DNA of 28,435 nucleotides from JANXQE01 sp035651635 (GTDB taxonomy: Bacteria > Verrucomicrobiota > Verrucomicrobiia > Limisphaerales > UBA8199), in the NCBI GenBank assembly GCA_035651635.1, contig DASRFK010000044.1, forward strand, positions 1 to 28,435, given 5' to 3'. The translations under genes and the position numbers were made by a program. Positions 1 through 6,273 of this stretch are shown one piece after another. The notes below the pieces were generated by a model. That model had not been told where the DNA came from and made no database searches. It saw only the letters and a list, made by a program, of their open reading frames with translations. How positions within the stretch are numbered: the stretch's first letter is position 1; every line of letters starts with the position of its first letter.

Positions 1-480
1 AACATCGGGCTTGGAGTAGAGAACTGTCCCATTGAGGCTGTCGTTAACCAGGTTGCCATTGGCATCGCGGCTGGCCAGTTCCAGGCCAAAAAAAGATCCC
101 AGGGCCGCCTGGTGATATTCGTCGAACAAGAGCGCGTGACGGACGGTCACGGCGCCCGTGGGGTTTACGACATCGGTCCAGGTGTACTCCATCTGGATCA
201 CATCCGCGATGAATTGACCATTCGAAGCGCGCACCACGACTGTATCGCGGCGATCGGGCCGGTAAACAAACACCAGCGTCGAAGGATCCAGCCCATTATC
301 CTGGGCCACTTTATTGACGAAATCCTGCTCGGTGAAATTGACGGCGACAATATGGCCGGTGTCGTTCTTGGTGTAATAAGTTCCGCGCCAGAAAAGCCGG
401 AAAAGATCATCTGCCTGGGTGCTCAAGGTGGTTCCCAAAATCAGAACTAAAACCGAACCGAGTTTCCAATTTTTTTTCAT
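1..480 (-). CDS. Secreted protein of unknown function, 3' part missing
   Basis: An open frame runs from an ATG at 480 to the window edge without a stop, giving the first 160 residues. The N-terminus is a typical Sec signal peptide: basic start (MKKNWK), a hydrophobic run (LGSVLVLILGTTL), then a likely cleavage near STQA-DD. The mature part is soluble, rich in aromatic and acidic residues, with no membrane segment and no motif I can name. It has the feel of an exported beta-rich protein (many T/V/Y strands, e.g. around residues 35-60 and 85-115). I do not recognise the family. It is transcribed away from the repeat-rich gap 481-1190, so its promoter must lie in that gap. The reading frame is secure; function is unknown and the C-terminus is outside the window. 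Confidence 0.8.
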   Translation of the reverse strand, partial: MKKNWKLGSVLVLILGTTLSTQADDLFRLFWRGTYYTKNDTGHIVAVNFTEQDFVNKVAQDNGLDPSTLVFVYRPDRRDTVVVRASNGQFIADVIQMEYTWTDVVNPTGAVTVRHALLFDEYHQAALGSFFGLELASRDANGNLVNDSLNGTVLYSKPDV

Positions 481-806
481 AGCGTGTCGTATTTCTTTTT
501 GCGTCACATTCAAACAGGCCCGCTTGTAGCCTTGACACCAGTGCCCCAGGAGCGCGTTCGAGCCAATAGGGTGCTACCCCCGAAAGCTCACGACGTTCAC
601 CTTGCCTTTTCCCTAGAGCGCAATTCCGGTAAAGAAATCGCCAAATTTGGGCAAGCGCCCTTTTGCGGCTGAACGGATATTGGCCTGAGCAGGACCTCAC
701 TAACCCTAGCCGGGCTGCGGTTCGCGGTTGAAAGCCCCCTGCAAAGTACGTGCGCCGCAGCTCGGATTTTTTAAGAGCTCCAAGCTGGCCTTCACCAGAT
801 CCAATG
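481..806. other. Gene-free stretch upstream of the secreted protein
   Basis: No open frame here has coding character: short frames on both strands overlap each other and lack plausible starts. The stretch should hold the promoter of the minus-strand gene starting at 480, but I see no convincing -35/-10 pair. It leads into the palindromic repeat starting near 807. Confidence 0.5.
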
Positions 807-932
807 GGCTGTTATGAATAACGCCTTTAGCGTGGCGGCAGGAAAATCCGCGCCCCATCTTGAAAACGTAGTGGCATCAATGCCACTAGGATTTACTCAT
901 TTTTGACGCCGAGGGCGTCCATCATACCAGCC
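807..932. repeat. Palindromic MITE-like repeat, full copy
   Basis: The ends form an inverted repeat: GGCTGTTATGA at 807-817 and TCATACCAGCC at 922-932 (10 of 11 match when one is reverse-complemented). Inside, the arms mirror each other loosely: an ACGCC..GCGT hairpin on the left against GACGCC..GGCGTC (905-919) on the right, then a perfect central hairpin TAGTGGCAT-CA-ATGCCACTA (869-888). The left half is repeated at 1090-1161. No coding frame is present. The architecture resembles a small non-autonomous mobile element, but no transposase is in the window and no target-site duplication was identified. Confidence 0.6.
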
Positions 933-1089
933 TGGGGCCGCTAGCCCCAGGGACACACCGCAAAAGTGTCGTCCCGCAAGCGCCAAAGGCGCGGAGTCAA
1001 TTCCCACGTCCTAAAGCACTTTAACCATGAGGCGGGCCGTTGGCCCGCTCCGATATAAGGTTCCCGATTTGTCCCAGGCCTCGGGCCTG
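933..1089. other. Hairpin cluster between two repeat copies
   Basis: Several short hairpins follow one another: CCTGGGGC..GCCCCAGG (931-951), GACAC..GTGTC (952-970), GCGCC-AAA-GGCGC (980-992), GCGGGCC-GTT-GGCCCGC (1032-1048) and CCCAGGCC-TCG-GGCCTGGG (1073-1091). Loops are mostly 3-5 nt. No gene is visible. The first and last hairpins abut the inverted TCATACCAGCC and GGCTGGTATGA ends of the flanking repeats, so the whole of 922-1100 is itself an inverted repeat. Confidence 0.6.
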
Positions 1090-1161
1090 GGCTGGTATGA
1101 ATAACGCCTTTAGCGTGGCGGCAGGAAAATCCGCGCCCAATCTTGAAAACGTAGTGGCATC
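1090..1161. repeat. Partial second copy of the MITE-like repeat
   Basis: This stretch matches the left half of the 807-932 element at a constant offset of 283 bp with only two mismatches (812/1095 and 857/1140). It begins with GGCTGGTATGA and stops at GTAGTGGCATC, exactly where the central hairpin of the full copy would fold back. It lies just upstream of the lipoprotein promoter. Confidence 0.7.
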
Positions 1162-1194
1162 CGCGCGCGTCCGCGCACCGGCTGGCTTTCTTGG

Positions 1195-1223
1195 TTGACC
1201 TCGCCAAGGCGGGATATTCTACT
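1195..1223 (+). promoter_or_regulatory. Possible sigma-70-type promoter, leaderless arrangement
   Basis: TTGACC at 1195-1200 is followed after 17 bp by TCTACT at 1218-1223 (4 of 6 to consensus). A start site about 7 nt further would fall on the GTG at 1230, which I take as the lipoprotein start, so the mRNA would have no leader. A palindrome CGCC-AA-GGCG (1202-1211) sits in the spacer just after the -35 box. Confidence 0.4.
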
Positions 1224-1229
1224 GGTTCG

Positions 1230-1604
1230 GTGCGAGCTGTTCTTGGCATCTGCGCGGGCGCGCTAATTTGTTCGGGTTGCGCCGGTCACCGAGGCGGGGC
1301 GGCTTCGTTCAGTGAACTCGGGACCAGCAGCCGGCCGGCGGTGTCGCTGCCGTCCGACCAGGTCATTATCACTCCAGACACTCAGTTGGCCGGGAAGGTT
1401 TCACGCGTGAACCAGGACGGACGTTTCGTCGTAATGACTTTCCCCATCGGTCATTTGCCGACTCTGAATCAACGCTTAAATGTCTACCGCGGGGGAGTGA
1501 AAGTTGGCGAAATCCGGGTGACCGGCCCGCAGTTGGACGACAACGTGGTGGGTGATATCGGGGCCGGGGACGCTCAGGCCGGTGATGAGGTCCGCGGGCA
1601 ATGA
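1230..1604 (+). CDS. Small putative lipoprotein, function unknown
   Basis: From the GTG at 1230 the product is 124 residues. It starts with a lipoprotein-like signal peptide (RAVLGICAGALI) ending in a lipobox-like CSGC, so it is probably lipid-anchored. An in-frame TTG at 1191 would add 13 residues ahead of the signal peptide and overlap the proposed promoter, so I prefer 1230; no Shine-Dalgarno sequence supports either start. The mature part is a small beta-rich domain (G-K-V-S-R-V-N, then V-V-M-T-F, R-L-N-V-Y-R-G-G, E-I-R-V-T-G-P), which looks like a compact barrel. Its stop overlaps the ATG of the ABC permease (ATGA at 1601-1604), so the two are translationally coupled. I do not recognise the family. 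Confidence 0.75.
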   Translation: MRAVLGICAGALICSGCAGHRGGAASFSELGTSSRPAVSLPSDQVIITPDTQLAGKVSRVNQDGRFVVMTFPIGHLPTLNQRLNVYRGGVKVGEIRVTGPQLDDNVVGDIGAGDAQAGDEVRGQ

Positions 1605-3301
1605 CTTTTCTGCCCATTGTCTCGCGGGAACTGCGGTTGGCATCCCGTCGCCGGGCCACGTACTGGCTCCGTTCAGGCGCGGCGCTGGCGACCATGCTGC
1701 TTGGGACCTGGCTATTCCTGCTTTTCCAGGGACAGTCTCCCAAGGAGCTGGCGGTGGCGCTGTTTTGCGTGTTGACCGGTGGCGGGGTTTTATTTGCACT
1801 ACTGAGCGGTCCGCGATCGACGGCCGATTGTATCAGCGAGGAAAAACGTGAGGGAACGCTTGGACTGTTATTCCTTACAGATTTGAAGGGCTACGATGTG
1901 GTTCTGGGGAAGCTGGTCGCCGGATCATTAAACTCATTTTACACTGTGGTGGCGATCCTGCCGACGATTGCCATTCCGCTTTTGCTGGGAGGGGGCATCA
2001 CGCTTTCGGAAATCGGGCGGATGTCCCTGGTTACGATAAATGCGCTATTCTTTTCGCTGACGATGGGCGTATGGGCGTCGGCAATGAGTCGATCGGCCCA
2101 AAAGGCGGCGGCGTTGAGCTTGCTTTTGATCCTCCTGACCACCGCTGTCTTGCCTGCTTGCGGTGCATTGATTGCGGCCGCGCACAGTGCGCCGAGGGTG
2201 TCGGCGCCCTTTCTCGTCTCAAGCGTCGGCTTCACGTATTACCTGTCATTCGACGCTCCTTACAAAAGCGCGAAGCTGTGGTTTTGGTGGTCGCTGGGAA
2301 TCGTGCACGGGCTCTCGTGGTTGGGACTGATCCTGGCCAGTGTGATCACGCCGGTCTCCTGGCAGGACCGGCCGCTGGGAGACAACTCGTTAATGTGGCG
2401 CCAACGTTGGAAGGCCTGGAGCTTCGGCAACCAGCTTCAACGATTGGCTTTTCGCCGCCGCCTGCTGGATATTAACCCCGTACTCTGGCTGGCGGCCCGT
2501 GGGCGAACAAAGGCAGTCGGATTATGGTTATTTCTTGGAGTCATTGGCTGCGTTTGGGCCTGGGGTTGGTGGAAGTTTCGACGGGAGTGGCTGAATGAGG
2601 GGATTTATCTAAGTACCGCTGCTTTGCTCAACCTCGCTCTGAGGTACTGGCTTGCCGGTGAGGCGACGCGCGCGTTGGCGGACCAACGTAAAACCGGCGC
2701 CCTCGAACTGCTGCTGTCCACGCCCATGCGGGTCGAGGAGATTTTACACGGCCAATGGCTGGCATTAAGGCGGCAGTTTTTTGGGCCGGTCGTCACTGTG
2801 CTGATAGTGGAAACCCTGTTCATGCTGGGCTGCGCCAGGGAAGCGGTGCCGGACGAAGACCGGAGCTTTTGGATATCGCTCTGGATTGCGATAATGGTGA
2901 TGTTGGTTGCGGATTTGGTGGCGCTCTACGCGATCGGGTTGTGGCAAGGATTGACCGCCCGCAACCCGTTGCGCGCGCTGGGAGGCACCCTGGCACGAGT
3001 GTTGGTGCTTCCCTGGATCGCTTACGGGGCCGTGCTGTTGCTGGTCGTGCTGGCTCAATTCGGTTCCACAGGCAATCACCCCAGCCCAGGCTGGCAGTTT
3101 TTCCTGGGACTTTGGTTTGGCCTGGGCATCGGAGCGGACCTGCTGTTCGGAATCTCCTCTTGGCAAAGACTGTTGACAGAATTCCGCCGGGCCGCCCAGG
3201 AACAATACGGCGTTCGGAGCGACTTTTGGCGCCGTTGGTTTTTTTCCCTTAAACCGCATGTTTCTGGAGTTGCTGCCGAGAACTGGGAAATTGGCCATTA
3301 G
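1601..3301 (+). CDS. ABC-2-type transporter permease, double-length
   Basis: A polytopic inner-membrane protein of 566 residues with about twelve hydrophobic segments. Two copies of the ABC-2 permease signature are visible: EEKREGTLGLLFLTD followed by VLGKLVAG at about residues 80-107, and DQRKTGALELLLSTP followed by ILHGQW at 361-386. Each is preceded by a hydrophobic segment and followed by several more, so the protein looks like two permease halves fused head to tail. Such permeases export drugs, lipids or polysaccharides, driven by a separate ATPase. No ATPase is encoded in the window, so the partner must be elsewhere. The start overlaps the lipoprotein stop by 4 bp. The substrate cannot be inferred. 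Confidence 0.85.
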   Translation: MTFLPIVSRELRLASRRRATYWLRSGAALATMLLGTWLFLLFQGQSPKELAVALFCVLTGGGVLFALLSGPRSTADCISEEKREGTLGLLFLTDLKGYDVVLGKLVAGSLNSFYTVVAILPTIAIPLLLGGGITLSEIGRMSLVTINALFFSLTMGVWASAMSRSAQKAAALSLLLILLTTAVLPACGALIAAAHSAPRVSAPFLVSSVGFTYYLSFDAPYKSAKLWFWWSLGIVHGLSWLGLILASVITPVSWQDRPLGDNSLMWRQRWKAWSFGNQLQRLAFRRRLLDINPVLWLAARGRTKAVGLWLFLGVIGCVWAWGWWKFRREWLNEGIYLSTAALLNLALRYWLAGEATRALADQRKTGALELLLSTPMRVEEILHGQWLALRRQFFGPVVTVLIVETLFMLGCAREAVPDEDRSFWISLWIAIMVMLVADLVALYAIGLWQGLTARNPLRALGGTLARVLVLPWIAYGAVLLLVVLAQFGSTGNHPSPGWQFFLGLWFGLGIGADLLFGISSWQRLLTEFRRAAQEQYGVRSDFWRRWFFSLKPHVSGVAAENWEIGH

Positions 3302-3398
3302 GAGACAGGACCGGGTGGAACTGGAACCGAAGCTTGCGGCCGGCAGCTCAACTTACTCTCCAAAAAAACCGCGGCCCATTGATCGCATTGACGGGTGA

Positions 3399-3427
3399 TT
3401 GAGTTTCGCCGCGGCGTCTGGTTTAAT
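3399..3427 (+). promoter_or_regulatory. hisB promoter, leaderless arrangement
   Basis: TTGAGT at 3399-3404 and TTTAAT at 3422-3427 (5 of 6 to TATAAT) are 17 bp apart. The hisB ATG begins at 3436, only 8 bp past the -10 box, so transcription should start at or within 1-2 nt of the A of ATG. The spacer holds a perfect palindrome CGCCGCGGCG (3407-3416), a possible operator. An alternative -35 TTGACG (3388-3393) has no matching -10. Confidence 0.6.
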
Positions 3428-3435
3428 CGGGGCCA

Positions 3436-4098
3436 ATGAGCAAGCGGCGTGCCCAGATCCAGCGTCAAACCAATGAGACCGCCATTGCGGTCAAACTCAA
3501 CATCGATGGAGTCGGCCAATCCTCGATTTCGACGGGCATCCCCTTTTTCGATCACATGCTGACGCTTTTCGCCAAGCATGCAGTGGTGAATTTGGAGCTG
3601 GTTTGTAAGGGCGATTTGCAAGTGGATGCCCACCATACAGTGGAGGATTGCGGCATCGCCTTAGGCCAAGCCTTTGCCAAGGCTCTGGGACCCAAGACCG
3701 GCATAAAACGCTACGGGACGGGGTTCGATCCGCGCAACCCCTTTACGGGAGAAGTGTACGTGCCGATGGACGAATGTTTAGCCCGTTGCGTTATCGATTT
3801 CAGCGGCCGTCCATTCCTGGTCTGGCGCGGGCTGGCAAGCCTTGCACAAAAACGGCTCACGAAGCTTGAAAAATCCCAGGATATGTCGAGCGCGTTCCGG
3901 TTCGGGTTGGCGCGCGAGTTTTTTCAGGCCTTCGCAAACGAAGCTCGCTGCAACCTGCACCTGGAACTATTGTATGGGGATGAACCGCACCACGTTTCGG
4001 AGTCACTTTTCAAAGCCTTTGCAAAGGCTGTAGATGTTGCTTGTCAACGAGATCCACGCATTGCCGGCCGATTGCCCTCAACCAAAGGAAAACTCTGA
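3436..4098 (+). CDS. hisB: Imidazoleglycerol-phosphate dehydratase
   Basis: Converts imidazole-glycerol phosphate to imidazole-acetol phosphate in histidine biosynthesis, in the cytoplasm. The family metal-binding motifs are present: FFDHM (residues 37-41), DAHHTVED (64-71, H66, H67, E70) and HHVSES (185-190) followed by FKAFAKAV. VPMDE, SGRP and the C-terminal PSTKG signature are also there. At 220 residues it is about 20 longer than usual monofunctional HisB. Part of this is an insert of roughly 11 residues (TGFDPRNPFTGEVY where three residues are usual) between RYG and VPMDE. No other his gene is adjacent. No Shine-Dalgarno sequence precedes the ATG, in keeping with the leaderless promoter. 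Confidence 0.96.
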   Translation: MSKRRAQIQRQTNETAIAVKLNIDGVGQSSISTGIPFFDHMLTLFAKHAVVNLELVCKGDLQVDAHHTVEDCGIALGQAFAKALGPKTGIKRYGTGFDPRNPFTGEVYVPMDECLARCVIDFSGRPFLVWRGLASLAQKRLTKLEKSQDMSSAFRFGLAREFFQAFANEARCNLHLELLYGDEPHHVSESLFKAFAKAVDVACQRDPRIAGRLPSTKGKL

Positions 4099-4137
4099 GC
4101 CTGCTTGAATAGCCGGCCGGCGCCTACCGTCGAAATC

Positions 4138-4740
4138 ATGACAGAAGCAGCAGATCATTCCTCGGCAGATGATCCAGCGCTAGTGCGAACGGCACAAAGC
4201 GGCAACATGGCCGCTTTCGAGGAGTTGGTGGCGCGCCATCGCGATAAGATCTATGCGCGGGCCTATAGCATGATGAGGAATGAGGAAGAAGCGGTTGATC
4301 TTTCTCAGGAAGCCTGGGTAAAAGCCTGGCAACGGTTGCGGCAATTCCAGGGGGATAGCAGTTTTGGCACTTGGATGACCCGCATCGTGATAAATCTTTG
4401 CCTGGACCAGTTGCGCAAACATAAACGGCAGCGTACTGAGTCTATCGAAGCAATGAGCGAAGAGTCGGGCGGGGTGGAACGGCAAATGCCCGTAGTCACC
4501 ACCAACCCGACCGCCGGGCTGGAGCGAAGTGAGTTGCGGCAACGGATCGATCGTGCTTTGGGCTTGTTATCCCACGAACATCGAACCGTTCTGGTCCTGC
4601 ACGAATTTGAAGAACTGGAATATAAAGAGATTGCGAAGGTAATGGGTTGCTCGATTGGCACCGTGATGTCGCGTTTGTTTTACGCGCGCCGCAAGATGGC
4701 AGCCCTGCTGTCGGATGTGAAAAAAGAGAATTGGAAATGA
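4138..4740 (+). CDS. RNA polymerase ECF sigma factor (sigma-70 family, RpoE-like)
   Basis: A 200-residue group 4 sigma factor. Region 2 is clear at about residues 22-95 (AAFEELVARHRDKIYARA, then DLSQEAWVKAWQRL and FGTWMTRIVINLCLDQLRK). Region 4 is at about 145-192 (LLSHEHRTVLVLHEFEEL, Y-K-E-I-A, S-I-G-T-V-M-S-R-L). Region 3 is absent, as expected. I chose the ATG at 4138; an in-frame TTG at 4105 would add 11 residues with no conserved content. Its TGA overlaps the next ATG (ATGA at 4737-4740), so it is translationally coupled to the anti-sigma-like protein that probably holds it at the membrane. Target promoters are unknown. Confidence 0.93.
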   Translation: MTEAADHSSADDPALVRTAQSGNMAAFEELVARHRDKIYARAYSMMRNEEEAVDLSQEAWVKAWQRLRQFQGDSSFGTWMTRIVINLCLDQLRKHKRQRTESIEAMSEESGGVERQMPVVTTNPTAGLERSELRQRIDRALGLLSHEHRTVLVLHEFEELEYKEIAKVMGCSIGTVMSRLFYARRKMAALLSDVKKENWK

Positions 4741-5234
4741 TCGAGTATCAGAAACAACTGTTAGTGCAGTCTTACCTGGACGGTGAGTTGCCGCAGGCCC
4801 AGGCACACGAAGTGGCTGAGTGGCTGGCCCGAGACAATGAGGCGATGGGCTTGCTGAATGAGTTGCGCCAAACCCGCGCCGCGGTGACCGGATTTGAGGA
4901 GGCCCTTCCGTTACCCGAATCGCGAGAATTCTATTGGTCGAAGATCCAGCGGCAAATCGAGCGCGAGGAAGCGCCCGGCGCGTCAGCACCGCGGGTGCCT
5001 TGGCATGCCCGCCTGCGCCGTTTCCTGGTGCCGGTGACCGGCGTGGCTTTAGCAGCGCTATTGTTCCTCGTAGGCAACCGAGAGAATAGTTCCGGGCCCC
5101 CGGACACGACTACCGAAACGGCTTTGGAAGATTCGGGCGCTTTTACCTATCACGATTCCTCCGCTGGTGTTACCTTGGTGTGGCTCTCTTACCCCGCCGA
5201 CGAAGTAGCAGACAACGATGATTCACTGGACTAG
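4737..5234 (+). CDS. Membrane-anchored anti-sigma factor-like protein
   Basis: A 165-residue protein overlapping the sigma gene by 4 bp. The cytoplasmic N-terminus (LVQSYLDGELPQAQAHEVAEWL, residues about 9-30) has the helical YLDGEL pattern of zinc-binding anti-sigma domains. It lacks the usual H-x3-C-x2-C ligands; there is no cysteine at all. A single membrane helix follows at about 99-116 (LVPVTGVALAALLFLVGN). The C-terminal tail is short, periplasmic and acidic, with GVTLVWLSYP. The role as anti-sigma is inferred from position, topology and the YLDGEL region. It should bind and inhibit the sigma factor until an envelope signal acts on the tail. Confidence 0.8.
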   Translation: MIEYQKQLLVQSYLDGELPQAQAHEVAEWLARDNEAMGLLNELRQTRAAVTGFEEALPLPESREFYWSKIQRQIEREEAPGASAPRVPWHARLRRFLVPVTGVALAALLFLVGNRENSSGPPDTTTETALEDSGAFTYHDSSAGVTLVWLSYPADEVADNDDSLD

Positions 5235-5237
5235 CTG

Positions 5238-5705
5238 ATGAGAGCAAAACAGGGGACGGCCGGCGCGCTCGTTGGAGTTTGTGCCGCGCTGGTGTTATTG
5301 GCGGCGGTCCCGGCGAAAGGTTTCGCCGGGGAAATGAAATTGGAAGCCCAATTGGTTTGGGGCACGGACGATTCCAAGCCGCCTGAAGGCAAGGATTACA
5401 AGCCCGTTGAGGCGGCGATTCAGAAGAAAATCAAGGATCTGCCGTTAAAATGGAAGAACTACTTCGAGGTCAAGCGCACCGAGTTCAAGATTGCTCCCGC
5501 CGCCGCCACAAAGATTCCGATCAGCGAGAAGTGCTCCCTGACCGTTCAGAGCCATAATGACTCCGTGGTCGAGGTTTCCTGGATTGGGAAAGGCCGCGAG
5601 GTCCTCAAGCGAACTCAGTCCCTCTCCAAAGGTGAAATCCTGATTCTGGGCGGCAACGCACCCAACGCCACCGCTTATCTGATGGTCCTGCGGCGAATCG
5701 AATAA
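5238..5705 (+). CDS. Small secreted protein in the sigma/anti-sigma operon
   Basis: 155 residues, starting 3 bp after the anti-sigma stop. A signal peptide is clear: basic MRAKQ, hydrophobic ALVGVCAALVLLAAV, then A-K-G-F-A-G with likely cleavage after FAG. The mature domain (about 125 residues) is lysine-rich and predicted beta-sandwich-like, with the segments YFEVKRTEFKI, KCSLTVQSHND, VVEVSWIGKGREVLKRTQ and GEILILGG. No catalytic motif is visible. Tight spacing suggests co-expression with the sigma and anti-sigma genes, so it may be part of the envelope signal pathway or a target of it. Family not recognised. Confidence 0.8.
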   Translation: MRAKQGTAGALVGVCAALVLLAAVPAKGFAGEMKLEAQLVWGTDDSKPPEGKDYKPVEAAIQKKIKDLPLKWKNYFEVKRTEFKIAPAAATKIPISEKCSLTVQSHNDSVVEVSWIGKGREVLKRTQSLSKGEILILGGNAPNATAYLMVLRRIE

Positions 5706-5736
5706 GCTGGTGGGCGCCGACCGCCGGTCGCGAAAC

Positions 5737-5886
5737 GTAGCGCAGACTTTCAGTCTGCCGTACCGCAGACTTTCAGTCTGCTCCGGCATAGAGCCTGATG
5801 CGCGTGCAAATTCTCAGCGCCCTCCGACAGGGCGCGCCTAGCCGACTGAAAGTCGGCGATACAGCAGGCTCGAAAGCCTGCGCTAC
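5737..5886. repeat. REP-like element: two inverted pairs of hairpins, copy 1
   Basis: On the plus strand GTAG (5737-5740) precedes the hairpin GCAGACT-TTC-AGTCTGC (5742-5758), then GTAC, then the same hairpin again (5765-5781). After a spacer come GCCGACT-GAA-AGTCGGC (5841-5857) and GCAGGCT-CGAA-AGCCTGC (5864-5881), followed by CTAC, the complement of GTAG (5883-5886). So two hairpin pairs face each other with GTAG at both outer feet. A short GTAG-type tetranucleotide at the hairpin foot is the hallmark of REP sequences mobilised by RAYT transposases. No RAYT gene is in the window. Confidence 0.65.
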
Positions 5887-5916
5887 GGGCGGCCACCAGT
5901 CGCGTCTCCCACCGAT

Positions 5917-5991
5917 TTACCCTCCCACGCTGGCCAGTTCTTCGTTGGTCGCAGCATTGACGATCTTAAACTGCTCGGCGTGCAGCGAGGA
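5917..5991 (-). pseudogene. Detached copy of the rng 3' end (last 22 codons plus stop)
   Basis: Read on the minus strand, 5982-5917 encodes LHAEQFKIVNAATNEELASV-GG and a TAA stop. It matches the C-terminus of the intact RNase G gene (LHAEQFKIVNVATNEELASV-GG) with one amino-acid change. The two codons upstream (5983-5991) no longer match. The piece has no start and is cut off from any larger frame by the repeat unit beginning at 5992. Ten of its codons differ from the intact gene only at the third base. Confidence 0.8.
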
Positions 5992-6273
5992 GTGGGCGCC
6001 GACCGCCTGCCGCGAAACGCAGCGCAGACTTTCAGTCTGCCGTACCGCAGACTTTCAGTCTGCTCCGGCATGGAGCCTGATGCGCGTGCAAATTCTCAGC
6101 GCCCTCCGGCAGCGCGCGCCCAGCCGACTGAAAGTCGGCGATACAGCAGGCTCGAAAGCCTGCGCTACGGGCGGCCGCCGATCTCGCGGCGCTACGGTTT
6201 ACCCACCGACGCTGGCCAGTTCTTCATTCGTTGCCACGTTGACGATCTTGAACTGTTCGGCATGAAGCGCCGG
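5992..6273. repeat. 282-bp tandem duplication, copy 2
   Basis: The second unit of the duplication directly abuts the first and runs into the 3' end of the real rng gene: its final 75 bp are the last codons of rng (stop at 6199-6201). It carries the second REP-like element at 6019-6168. Confidence 0.85.
6019..6168. repeat. REP-like element, copy 2
   Basis: Same four-hairpin layout as 5737-5886, at an offset of 282 bp. All hairpin stems are intact. The left tetranucleotide is GCAG here instead of GTAG; the right CTAC is kept. It lies between the diverged rng tail and the stop of the intact rng gene, and may act as a bidirectional 3' structure for rng and for the convergent gene ending at 5705. 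Confidence 0.65.

Larger units (their letters stand above)
5710..5991. repeat. 282-bp tandem duplication, copy 1
   Basis: This block matches 5992-6273 at a constant offset of 282 bp without any net insertion or deletion. From 5710 to about 5895 the copies differ at only a handful of positions. The part flanking the rng stop codon is poorly conserved. The last 75 bp match as coding sequence. The block holds the REP-like element 5737-5886 and the extra rng tail 5917-5991. Confidence 0.85.

Noticed and set aside
905..1091. CRISPR array
   Set aside because: The hairpins differ in sequence and spacing; there are no identical repeats with regular spacers and no cas genes.
2755..3298. Overlapping frames on both strands inside the ABC permease gene
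   Set aside because: They are Arg/Gly/Pro-rich shadows of a GC-rich gene with clear membrane segments in the chosen frame.
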